Source: Candidatus Heimdallarchaeota archaeon AB_125
Lineage (GTDB): Archaea; Asgardarchaeota; Heimdallarchaeia; Heimdallarchaeales; Heimdallarchaeaceae
Reading direction: 5' to 3'
NCBI GenBank assembly: GCA_001940755.1
Contig: MEHH01000057.1
Span: 1-11,760, forward strand
DNA: 11,760 bases
This document shows positions 1 through 6,108 of the stretch, piece after piece. The position numbers were made by a program, and so were the translations under genes. A model generated the notes under the pieces. It saw only the letters and a list, made by a program, of their open reading frames with translations. It had not been told where the DNA came from and did no database searches. Numbering within the stretch: the stretch's first letter is position 1; each line of letters starts with the position of its first letter.

Positions 1-250
1 CCGTTAAGTTATATATTTTGTGTTTCTTGGTTAATTGCTCGATCAAGCTATTGATCCCTGTCAATATGATATTTCCAAGTCTCTGAAGGCCATCTAAATT
101 ATTTATTACATAGGATATTCTAGAGATTACATCTTCACCAAAAGCGACTTGTGGATTCGTCATCGACTCTATTCCGATGAGATTACCGGTATCAAGTTCG
201 AGTAGGTAGACAACAACGGTCGTTGTGCCAATATCTATTGCTAATCCATA
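1..250 (-). other. RACo/DUF4445-like ASKHA segment fused to STT3
   Basis: From residue 713 the STT3 frame reads YGLAIDIGTTTVVVYLLEL, then TNPQVAFGEDVISRISY and a helical stretch to the window edge. DIGTTT is the phosphate-binding loop of ASKHA ATPases. NPQ-x-AFG-x-DVISRI is characteristic of RACo/RamA-type reductive activators of corrinoid proteins (DUF4445). The ferredoxin and linker domains that normally precede this point in RACo are absent, because STT3 occupies that place. The bases at 121-240 are about 42% G+C against about 33% at 241-300, and GC-ending codons (ACG, ACC, GTC, CTC, TCG) become more frequent. The domain call is strong; whether one protein really contains both parts is doubtful, since RACo works in the cytoplasm and the STT3 C-terminus lies outside. 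Confidence 0.8.
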
Positions 251-2386
251 ACTTCTGAAAACTTCTTTGAAGTATGTTATTCCATCTGGACCTTCAAGAT
301 TATAGACGGGATGATTTACTGCATCAATTAACAGCCCAGGATTATTACTTATTGGACTATTGGTTCCTGCTAAATCTGGAAATGCAAAACCAGTAGCTTG
401 GTCATATGCTGATAACCTATAGAGAACTGTAGAGTAGAATGGTGTTTGGTATTGAAATTGTGATTTATCTTCTCTTAAACCATAAAATGCTTCTTCAGTT
501 ATGCCATATCTTGGAACTGCATCTGCAGCAATTCTAACACACCAAAGTGCTTTTCCTAAATCTGAACCAAGACCTGGGATTCCTGCTTGGGTATTGACTA
601 GTACATACTTCACATTATATTTGTACATCAATTTAACAGACTCAGTGAAGTTCCACATTAACATGGTTCCTACCATTGCTATTTGCGTTTTATTCGTGGT
701 CGCATTATCTACCAGAGACGTTGCATTTCCATAATTCGTAATCCAATATCCGTAATCCCACCAACTTAATACAACAGAAGGACTATTTGCAACTATTCCT
801 TCTCCTTGAGCATTATTTCTCAACCACAATAATGCTTCTTGCCAGTCTGATGAAGGGGTACCTATTTCGCCATAAATCACTGGAGCCATCTCAGATTGCG
901 AATATTGTTCTGCCAAATTTATACTGTGGAAAGTAAATGTAACAAGTAAACCAAATATTACTAAATATGCTACTATAGCTTCATCTCGACCTATGGTTTT
1001 CGTAATTCTTAACTTTCTCTTAGTTAAAGCAATTTTACCATGAGCACTTAATGAATAAGTATAAAGTAATTTGTCAATAGCAAGTGCGCTTAGTAATGAA
1101 GCTGCTGGAGACAGTAATAATACTAACCTCACCATAGATCCTGAGAAGTAAATTGTAGTAACTCCAAGTGTAAGAATGATTATATTGACATCAGTTGGTT
1201 TTCTGATACAATAATACAATCCTAAGGGGATTAAGAACATCATTATGTGTATGCTATTGAAAAGCTCTGCCCAGGTCATAGGTTGATGTTCACTTACCGA
1301 AGAAATAATAGGGATCGCACCTCGGTTTCCTGGTAAAATAACTGCCCAGAATTTGGCAGCAATGCTTGAGAACATTCCTAAGGATAGAAATACGGTAATC
1401 ATTACTGTTAACAAAACAAAAATCGTAATAGATCCTATAATTCTAACTTGTTTGAAAGTTTTCTCGTCTAAGCTTTTAGAAAGGTTCTGCACAATTCCCA
1501 CTAGAATTAGAACACCAATCATCAAAACTGGTATCATGTTCTCAATGTTGTAAAACCTGTTAATCATTACTCTAGGTACTAGAAAACCTATACTTAGTGC
1601 CGTTACAATTGTAATTGTATAAGCTTTAATCAGTTTCCAAGTAAGTTTTCTTGTTAAAACCAATAAGAAAGCTGCTAGTGGTAATAAATCCAAAACATAT
1701 CTATATGCCCCCCAGCTTCCAATCAGCATGGCTAAGCTAATACCTGCTAAAAATGATGAAATAGTTCCACCACGTTTTATTGCTCGTATGAAGAAATACA
1801 GAGTTAGGACTGTAAATAGAATCCCCACGGATTCATTATCAAAGAATCCAGCCGTGATTCTTGATAGAAAAGCAGGTGAAAATGCCATGAAGAAAGCCGT
1901 GAATAATCCAGTTCTATTACTTACTGTTTCTTTTCCTAAGAAATAGGAAGCTACGATTGTGAAGAATCCATAAAATACAGGACTAAAGTATGCTACTTGT
2001 GTAATTGTTACATTTATTGAAAACAAACCTAGAAATCCTTTAATGATGACTGCGCTTACAGGAACTCCCCAATAAAGTTCTCTTCCTGGATGGAATCCAT
2101 AGGGGTACCAAGAATTATCTTTGAACCAATATATGAATGCTGTAAAACCGTTTTCACTAATATATTCAGCACTTACTAATTGAACATATGGATCAAATGC
2201 TTTGATTAAAGGATCATATCCTTTCATCAAAGAAAATAATCTAATCATAATTCCTGCAGCAAGAATAATTAATAGACTTAATCTATTAAGAAGAGCTTCT
2301 CTGTTAATTTCATAATCATCGAAATGGTTAACAATTTTCTTCCAAAAGCGTCCTAGCATTCCGGTTATACCTGTATCGCCTGACAT
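1..2386 (-). CDS. aglB: STT3/AglB oligosaccharyltransferase, C-terminus joined in frame to a RACo-like domain (partial, runs off left edge)
   Basis: This is the catalytic membrane subunit that transfers lipid-linked glycan to asparagine on the outer face of the membrane. I translated the whole reading frame and found no stop. STT3 signatures appear in order: D65 in the first external loop (FDPYVQ), D183-N184-E185 (DxE motif), SVSEHQP with E366, WWDYGYW from residue 542, and a DxxK-type motif at D609/K612 followed by ALWCVRIA. Many hydrophobic membrane segments lie before residue 540. The region after WWDYG is about 170 residues, so this resembles the compact archaeal forms. The start ATG has GGTGAGA four bases upstream. 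The STT3 part ends near YFKEVFRS (about residue 712), where homologues close with a short tail. From residue 713 the frame continues into an ASKHA domain (separate entry). The STT3 assignment is secure; the joined C-terminus may be an assembly or recombination product. Confidence 0.93.
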   Translation of the reverse strand, partial: MSGDTGITGMLGRFWKKIVNHFDDYEINREALLNRLSLLIILAAGIMIRLFSLMKGYDPLIKAFDPYVQLVSAEYISENGFTAFIYWFKDNSWYPYGFHPGRELYWGVPVSAVIIKGFLGLFSINVTITQVAYFSPVFYGFFTIVASYFLGKETVSNRTGLFTAFFMAFSPAFLSRITAGFFDNESVGILFTVLTLYFFIRAIKRGGTISSFLAGISLAMLIGSWGAYRYVLDLLPLAAFLLVLTRKLTWKLIKAYTITIVTALSIGFLVPRVMINRFYNIENMIPVLMIGVLILVGIVQNLSKSLDEKTFKQVRIIGSITIFVLLTVMITVFLSLGMFSSIAAKFWAVILPGNRGAIPIISSVSEHQPMTWAELFNSIHIMMFLIPLGLYYCIRKPTDVNIIILTLGVTTIYFSGSMVRLVLLLSPAASLLSALAIDKLLYTYSLSAHGKIALTKRKLRITKTIGRDEAIVAYLVIFGLLVTFTFHSINLAEQYSQSEMAPVIYGEIGTPSSDWQEALLWLRNNAQGEGIVANSPSVVLSWWDYGYWITNYGNATSLVDNATTNKTQIAMVGTMLMWNFTESVKLMYKYNVKYVLVNTQAGIPGLGSDLGKALWCVRIAADAVPRYGITEEAFYGLREDKSQFQYQTPFYSTVLYRLSAYDQATGFAFPDLAGTNSPISNNPGLLIDAVNHPVYNLEGPDGITYFKEVFRSYGLAIDIGTTTVVVYLLELDTGNLIGIESMTNPQVAFGEDVISRISYVINNLDGLQRLGNIILTGINSLIEQLTKKHKIYNLT

Positions 2387-2390
2387 TGAA

Positions 2391-2397
2391 TCTCACC
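2391..2397 (-). promoter_or_regulatory. Shine-Dalgarno site of STT3/AglB
   Basis: On the minus strand the site reads GGTGAGA, four bases before the ATG. The same GGTGA core and four-base spacing recur before the zinc-ribbon gene (6113-6118) and the Urm1-like gene (8710-8716). This supports all three start choices and fits an anti-SD of the usual CACCTCC type. Confidence 0.6.
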
Positions 2398-2453
2398 TAT
2401 AGCATATTACATAAGCTTAGTAATCTCTTATTGAAGTTGAATAAAGAAAAGCG

Positions 2454-2459
2454 TTTAAA
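2454..2459 (-). promoter_or_regulatory. possible TATA box for STT3/AglB
   Basis: TTTAAA on the minus strand lies within an A/T-rich stretch about 70 bases before the STT3 start. That would leave a leader of roughly 45 bases holding the SD site. Support is the motif and its placement only. Confidence 0.3.
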
Positions 2460-2497
2460 AATATTACTTAAGGAAAGTCTTTTTCAATCTGATTTCA

Positions 2498-2520
2498 CGA
2501 CAATAATTCTATTATTGTTG
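2498..2520. repeat. inverted repeat between divergent genes
   Basis: ACAATAAT, three spacer bases, then ATTATTGT. This is a perfect 8-base inverted repeat that extends by one G-T and one C-G pair. It sits between the divergent STT3 and roadblock promoters, so a regulator-binding site is possible. In DNA this AT-rich, chance is also plausible. The rest of the 267-base gap holds only AT-rich promoter-like sequence. Confidence 0.4.
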
Positions 2521-2622
2521 ATATTGAATAAGAAAAATTGTGAAAGTAGCAGAAATTAAAGGTTGTTCTCATATTTCTATTTATTATTCATTTTGATTAA
2601 TAGCATAGTAACATTAATTAAC

Positions 2623-2633
2623 TTAATTTATGG
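2623..2633 (+). promoter_or_regulatory. probable TATA box for the roadblock gene
   Basis: TTAATTTATGG is centred about 26 bases before the ATG at 2654, and there is no SD-like sequence between. The spacing fits an archaeal TATA box driving a leaderless or nearly leaderless transcript. Confidence 0.45.
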
Positions 2634-2653
2634 TTAAAGTGATTTAGATAGTA

Positions 2654-3067
2654 ATGAGACTAGAAAGAAAAATCGCATATGCACTGGCTAAAGAGTTAAA
2701 AGATATTACACAAGAAGCAAAATTAGAGGCTCTCGCTATTTTAACAGCAACAGGGGACAGAGTAGCTTTTTACGCTGGAGATAAGACTGCAAACTCAACA
2801 GAACTTTCAGCTATTGGTGCTGCACTTGTAGCAGCTGCAAGGTTAGCACTGGAAAGATTAACTTTTGCTCCAATCAATGACGTAATGGTTCGTGGAAAAA
2901 ATGGTTTTCTTATTCTCAAATCTATTGGAGATTTTCATTTAGTTGGAGGAACAAGTGATATTGAGGAATTCAAGAATGCGATTGCTGTACTATCAAATCA
3001 CGCACCTACAATAGCTGACATATTATCGTATGTGCAAATTGATGAAGAAGATATACCAATGGAATAA
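2654..3067 (+). CDS. roadblock/LC7 domain protein
   Basis: This 137-residue protein is made of one roadblock/LC7 fold, the family that includes dynein light chain LC7, MglB and Ragulator subunits. Such proteins usually form dimers that bind small GTPases. Visible features are an amphipathic first helix (about 1-25), a strand with ALAILTATGD, a central Ala/Leu-rich helix (about 50-68), then the strands NDVMVRGKNGFLILKSIGD and FHLVGG, and a last helix. The tail is acidic (DEEDIPME). No other domain is present. It is divergent from STT3 and converges on the PolD small-subunit gene with a 23-base gap, so it is probably a single-gene unit. No GTPase gene lies in this window, so a partner cannot be named. 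Multiple roadblock proteins are typical of Asgard archaea, though they also occur in other prokaryotes. Confidence 0.8.
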   Translation: MRLERKIAYALAKELKDITQEAKLEALAILTATGDRVAFYAGDKTANSTELSAIGAALVAAARLALERLTFAPINDVMVRGKNGFLILKSIGDFHLVGGTSDIEEFKNAIAVLSNHAPTIADILSYVQIDEEDIPME

Positions 3068-3090
3068 AATACAGGGGAGAATCTTTTCAA

Positions 3091-4668
3091 TTAACTCATT
3101 TTATGAAAATCTACTTGTGTTCTTTGTAATAATTTTAAATTAATTATGTAAGTTTGACCAGTTGTTGGATTAATATTCATACTTTTCTGATAACTCGTCT
3201 GATATTGAAAAGTTCCTGAATTTAATAGAGTAACGCCTTTGTATGTCTCATCTCCTGCAATATGTGTATGACCTGTCTGAAAGATATCAGGTATTCTAGA
3301 AATAAACAATCTATCTTCTGACTCTGGTGCAATTGGTGTTCTTCTCCCATAAATAGGAACAATATGACGATTCTCTAACATTCTTACCATTGCGGGAATA
3401 GAGGTTTCATGTGATATTGCAGGAATTGCAGCATTTATATCTAGTATTGAATTTCCATGATGCATCATAATTTCTACATTATGGGCTTTCAGATAACAAG
3501 GACTTCCTAAAAGATGAATATTATCAAATCCATAGAGATCAGGAGCAAAATCTCTATGAATTGGTGTTTGTGGCTCTGCAGCTCTAGCAGCATCATGATT
3601 TCCTGGTATGATTATAATTTCTACATCGTCTCTTATTTTCTCAAAGTAATTTGCTGCTGTTTGATATTGTAAATGAATGCTATCTTGTTCCAAGTCTTCT
3701 ATCTGACCAGGATAGATACCAACTCCGTCAACAACGTCTCCACCAACTAAAAGGTACTTAATTTTCTTTCCAATCTTGTTATATTTGTCACTTTCAAGTT
3801 TTCCATTTACAAATTTAATTGCACGCAAAAACAAATCTTCTGCAAAATTCTTTGATCCCACATGAATATCAGATATGAACAGCGCATATACATCATCATA
3901 CGCGAAATTTGATTTGTGAAATGGAATATCTGGCCAAAGAATATCATCAACACTTAGTATATCTTTCCACCAGTTTCCTGTAAAACAGAGCACAGAATCC
4001 TCAAGAATGAATTCTGATTTAGATATCAAATCTTGTTTTTTTGAATGAATGATGCCAGTGATGATTCCTGACTTGTCCTCCAAATCAAGAATAACAGTTC
4101 CTTTTCTTGTTTTGTGTATCTTAGTTACCATTGCTATTAGAGAGATCTTATCTTTATTGCGATTTGGAATTAAATCCTTTGTAGAGATTCTATTTGTTAT
4201 ATCCCGTCGTTTTGAAAACAACTGATGAATTGATTGAAAACGGCTTTCAAAATAATCTTGGAAACTTTTTGATGATGCCACAGTTTTTTTAACTTCAGGA
4301 GAAAATATTATTTCTAAATCCGGAGACACTTTTTCTTTTCTCAACTTAGTTTCTATCTTAACTTCGGTTTTTACCTCTTCTTCCAAAACCTCTTTCTTTT
4401 CTTCAATTCGAGGTAGTTCTTGTTCCACTGGTATAATTTCTTCTTTCTCAAGAGGAGATTGTTCAGTGATATCATCTTTTTTGATAAAATCTTCTTCAAG
4501 AAGTTCATCGATATCTTGAACAGAAAGAATCGCTTTATTTAAGTTTGAAGTGAGTATTTTGTTAATAACTCTCTCTATTTCGGGTAAATTATTGAGATAT
4601 TCAAATGCTTCAGGAGTAAGTTGATAGCCTTCTGCATATAATTCTCTAATTTTCTTAGATGGAGTCAT
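3091..4668 (-). CDS. polB: DNA polymerase D small subunit (DP1), 3'-5' exonuclease
   Basis: This is the proofreading subunit of the archaeal replicative polymerase PolD, which pairs with the large subunit encoded at the right end of the window. Numbering is from the ATG at 4668 (525 residues). A helical N-terminal region (about 1-55) is followed by a charged Glu/Lys-rich linker (about 60-120), an OB-fold (about 173-235) and a calcineurin-like phosphoesterase domain. All metal-binding motifs are intact: SDIHVGS (D267, H269), GGD (309-311), GNHD (356-359), HHG (403-405) and GHTH (466-469). A TTG two codons upstream could also start the frame, but the ATG is the simpler choice. No clear SD precedes it. 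tRNA-Arg lies 54 bases upstream on the same strand and may be co-transcribed. The motif set and length are typical, so the call is secure. Confidence 0.97.
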   Translation of the reverse strand: MTPSKKIRELYAEGYQLTPEAFEYLNNLPEIERVINKILTSNLNKAILSVQDIDELLEEDFIKKDDITEQSPLEKEEIIPVEQELPRIEEKKEVLEEEVKTEVKIETKLRKEKVSPDLEIIFSPEVKKTVASSKSFQDYFESRFQSIHQLFSKRRDITNRISTKDLIPNRNKDKISLIAMVTKIHKTRKGTVILDLEDKSGIITGIIHSKKQDLISKSEFILEDSVLCFTGNWWKDILSVDDILWPDIPFHKSNFAYDDVYALFISDIHVGSKNFAEDLFLRAIKFVNGKLESDKYNKIGKKIKYLLVGGDVVDGVGIYPGQIEDLEQDSIHLQYQTAANYFEKIRDDVEIIIIPGNHDAARAAEPQTPIHRDFAPDLYGFDNIHLLGSPCYLKAHNVEIMMHHGNSILDINAAIPAISHETSIPAMVRMLENRHIVPIYGRRTPIAPESEDRLFISRIPDIFQTGHTHIAGDETYKGVTLLNSGTFQYQTSYQKSMNINPTTGQTYIINLKLLQRTQVDFHKMS

Positions 4669-4722
4669 GAACAAACACTTTAGATTTTATCAAGACATAA
4701 ATGTTTTGTAGATGAGATAAGT

Positions 4723-4799
4723 TGGCGACCCCGACGAGATTCGAACTCGCGACCCCCAACTTAGAAGGCTGGTGCTCTATCCAGCTGAGCTACGGGGTC
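4723..4799 (-). tRNA. tRNA-Arg(UCU), CCA encoded
   Basis: A complete cloverleaf on the minus strand: acceptor GACCCCG pairs with CGGGGTC, the D-arm is GCTC/GAGC, and the anticodon loop is CTTCTAA with anticodon TCT at 4763-4765. A T-loop TTCGAAT, discriminator G and an encoded CCA (4723-4725) follow. The anticodon stem contains one G-U pair. There is no intron. The body is 74 bases without CCA. Confidence 0.97.
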
Positions 4800-4819
4800 G
4801 TGTATTTTATCATCCTTTG

Positions 4820-4832
4820 AAATTAATAATAT
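4820..4832 (-). promoter_or_regulatory. possible TATA box for tRNA-Arg
   Basis: An AT-rich ATTATTAATTT stretch on the minus strand sits about 25-30 bases before the tRNA 5' end, which is where an archaeal TATA box would fall. Only position and composition support it. Confidence 0.3.
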
Positions 4833-4930
4833 CTTAAATCTTGTGTTGGTTGGTTTCCTTTGTAAAAATTTTGATTTAAATTCTTTTACATCTTGGATAA
4901 TAACAAAGGAGAAGTATCAGATAAAAAATC

Positions 4931-4939
4931 ATATATATC
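4931..4939 (+). promoter_or_regulatory. probable TATA box for Sec61-beta
   Basis: ATATATATC is centred about 31 bases before the ATG at 4966. No SD is visible, so a very short leader is likely. Confidence 0.4.
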
Positions 4940-4965
4940 TTTATCTTAAAATCCACTTGAGCATA

Positions 4966-5154
4966 ATGAGTCGAAGTTCACGAAAACAAAAAACTAAGAG
5001 AGATACAAGCCCAATGCCTGCGACAGGTGCAGGTTTGATGAGATACTATGATGAAGATCTGCCAGGCGTTAAAATTGGTCCTTGGTACGTTGTAGCTTCC
5101 TGCATTATTCTAATTGTTGCTGTGATTGTTGGCAATATTGTTTATATTGTTTAG
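4966..5154 (+). CDS. secG: Sec61-beta subunit of the protein translocase
   Basis: This is the 62-residue beta subunit of the SecYE-beta membrane channel. The N-terminus is basic and cytoplasmic (SRSSRKQKTKRD), followed by the family pattern MPATGAGLMRYYDED and PGVKIGPW, and a single C-terminal membrane helix (about 41-60) ending two residues before the stop. The frame is open further upstream, but the ATG at 4966 gives the standard family length, and the upstream part is AT-rich with no matching sequence. The stop is TAG, the only TAG terminator among complete genes here. Beyond it the frame stays open into the MazG-like gene, but fusing a cytoplasmic enzyme after this tail anchor would put it outside the cell, so termination is the better reading. 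Confidence 0.92.
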   Translation: MSRSSRKQKTKRDTSPMPATGAGLMRYYDEDLPGVKIGPWYVVASCIILIVAVIVGNIVYIV

Positions 5155-5178
5155 ATCCATTATTTTCATATATGGAGA

Positions 5179-5472
5179 GTGAACATCATTTTTGATTTTC
5201 AAGATTTAATGGCAAAATTGTATCTGGATAAAGATCTTAAACGTGGTTTAGAAAAGACTGTTTTGAAACTCATGGAGGAAGTTGGTGAACTTTCTGAAGC
5301 TGTACTATTGCAGAACAGAGAGAAAATAACCGAAGAAATTGTTGATATTATAGCATGGACACTGAGTATAGCAAATATCCTAGATATCAATGTTGAAGAA
5401 GATTTTATGAAGAAATATCCGAATTCATGCCCTAAATGTAAAAATAATCCCTGTAGTTGTGATTCTATTTAA
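5179..5472 (+). CDS. MazG-like NTP pyrophosphohydrolase with C-terminal Cys knuckle
   Basis: A 97-residue all-alpha MazG-type protein, a family that hydrolyses nucleoside triphosphates to monophosphate and pyrophosphate. The metal-binding pattern EExxE...ExxD is visible as E33/E34-x2-E37 and E53-x2-D56 (KLMEEVGEL and TEEIVDIIAW). The C-terminal tail CPKCKNNPCSC (84-94) is a four-cysteine zinc-knuckle-like motif seen in some small archaeal MazG relatives. The start is uncertain. GTG at 5179 is adopted, with GGAG directly upstream but too close for good spacing. The ATG at 5209 is an alternative that keeps all catalytic residues. It follows Sec61-beta by 24 bases on the same strand and may share its transcript. 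The substrate is unknown. Confidence 0.82.
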   Translation: MNIIFDFQDLMAKLYLDKDLKRGLEKTVLKLMEEVGELSEAVLLQNREKITEEIVDIIAWTLSIANILDINVEEDFMKKYPNSCPKCKNNPCSCDSI

Positions 5473-5561
5473 CCATTCAAATGGTAAATTAGTAAAAAAA
5501 CCTCATTGTAATATTGGCGTGACATCTGTGCTAGTCCCAAAATTTTTGTTGCTTTTTTAAT

Positions 5562-5816
5562 ATGGAAACAAAGAAAATGTATGAAATGAAGGAGATATTA
5601 CTCTACACTACAGAAGATTGTCCATACTGCAATATAGCAGAGGACATCTTAAAGAAGGTTTTAGAAGAGTATGGAGGATTATTCAACTATAAAAGTATAG
5701 AAATTAAGACAGAGAATCAATTTAACGTATCTTCAATTCCAACAATATTTGTTGGTAAAACTAGAATCGAGGGATTACCAGAACGGGAGCAAATTCATGC
5801 AGCTCTTTTTTCTTGA
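5562..5816 (+). CDS. small glutaredoxin/thioredoxin-like protein (CPYC)
   Basis: An 84-residue thioredoxin-fold protein, probably a thiol-disulfide reductant in the cytoplasm. After strand ILLYTTED comes the redox motif CPYC (20-23) at the head of a helix. Strand 2 is YKSIEIKTE, the cis-proline loop is SSIP (P60), then TIFVGKTRIEGLP, matching the glutaredoxin pattern in which the chain turns after the cis-proline. There is no signal peptide. Codons 6 and 9 are also ATG, and the AT-rich upstream stretch does not settle which is used. The first is adopted. It is a lone plus-strand gene converging on the zinc-ribbon gene. Its partner reductase is not in the window. Confidence 0.85.
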   Translation: METKKMYEMKEILLYTTEDCPYCNIAEDILKKVLEEYGGLFNYKSIEIKTENQFNVSSIPTIFVGKTRIEGLPEREQIHAALFS

Positions 5817-5820
5817 AATT

Positions 5821-5827
5821 AAAAAAA
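5821..5827 (-). terminator. possible T-run terminator of the topoisomerase/zinc-ribbon unit
   Basis: Seven T on the minus strand lie about 40 bases after the zinc-ribbon stop codon. Archaeal RNA polymerase commonly terminates at such runs without a hairpin. Two palindromes precede it (5835-5846 and 5853-5862). Confidence 0.4.
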
Positions 5828-5834
5828 CATGTCA

Positions 5835-5846
5835 TCAAAATTTTGA
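5835..5846. repeat. 12-base palindrome between convergent genes
   Basis: TCAAAATTTTGA is perfectly self-complementary and lies in the 52-base gap between the convergent CPYC gene and zinc-ribbon gene. A second palindrome, TCAGATCTGA (5853-5862), lies six bases further on. They may help end transcription from both sides, or be chance in AT-rich DNA. Confidence 0.35.
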
Positions 5847-5868
5847 AATTAATCAGATCTGAATCATA

Positions 5869-6108
5869 TTATCCACTTGAAAAATAGAATTCATGTTGTG
5901 TAATTTCTCTTACAAAATCTCCAACTAAACCTTCTAGATCTAAGATTTTTTGGAGATAATCATCCCATGAAAGCGAACCATATGCTTTAAGCCAAGCTTC
6001 ATACCCCTTTTTCAGTTCTTTCTTAGCTTTGGAATGATTCTTGCAATATTGTTCTTGCAAGTTTTCTATATCTTTTTTACAAATTGGGCATTGCTTACTT
6101 GTTTTCAT
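5869..6108 (-). CDS. small zinc-ribbon protein of unknown function
   Basis: A 79-residue protein starting MKTSKQCPICKKD. Zinc-binding residues are C7, C10, C22 and H25 (CxxC...CxxH). A charged helical middle (KAKKELKKGYEAWLKAYG) is followed by SWDDYLQKI and a helix ending VREITQHE. I recognise this as a conserved type of small archaeal protein but cannot name a function. The ATG at 6108 has GGTGAG four bases upstream, so it is preferred over the GTG at 6117. It overlaps the last 14 bases of topoisomerase I, which points to translational coupling and one transcript. The stop is TAA. Confidence 0.75.
   Translation of the reverse strand: MKTSKQCPICKKDIENLQEQYCKNHSKAKKELKKGYEAWLKAYGSLSWDDYLQKILDLEGLVGDFVREITQHEFYFSSG

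Noticed and set aside
501..1946. Three short plus-strand open frames opposite STT3
   Set aside because: STT3 is a continuous minus-strand frame with all family motifs, so these are antisense shadows.
4843..4965. N-terminal extension of Sec61-beta by 41 residues
   Set aside because: The ATG at 4966 gives the normal family length, and the upstream stretch contains the likely TATA box.
5472..5485. ACCATT-CA-AATGGT hairpin after the MazG-like stop as a terminator
   Set aside because: The loop is too small for the full stem and an A-rich stretch follows on the plus strand, with no T-run.
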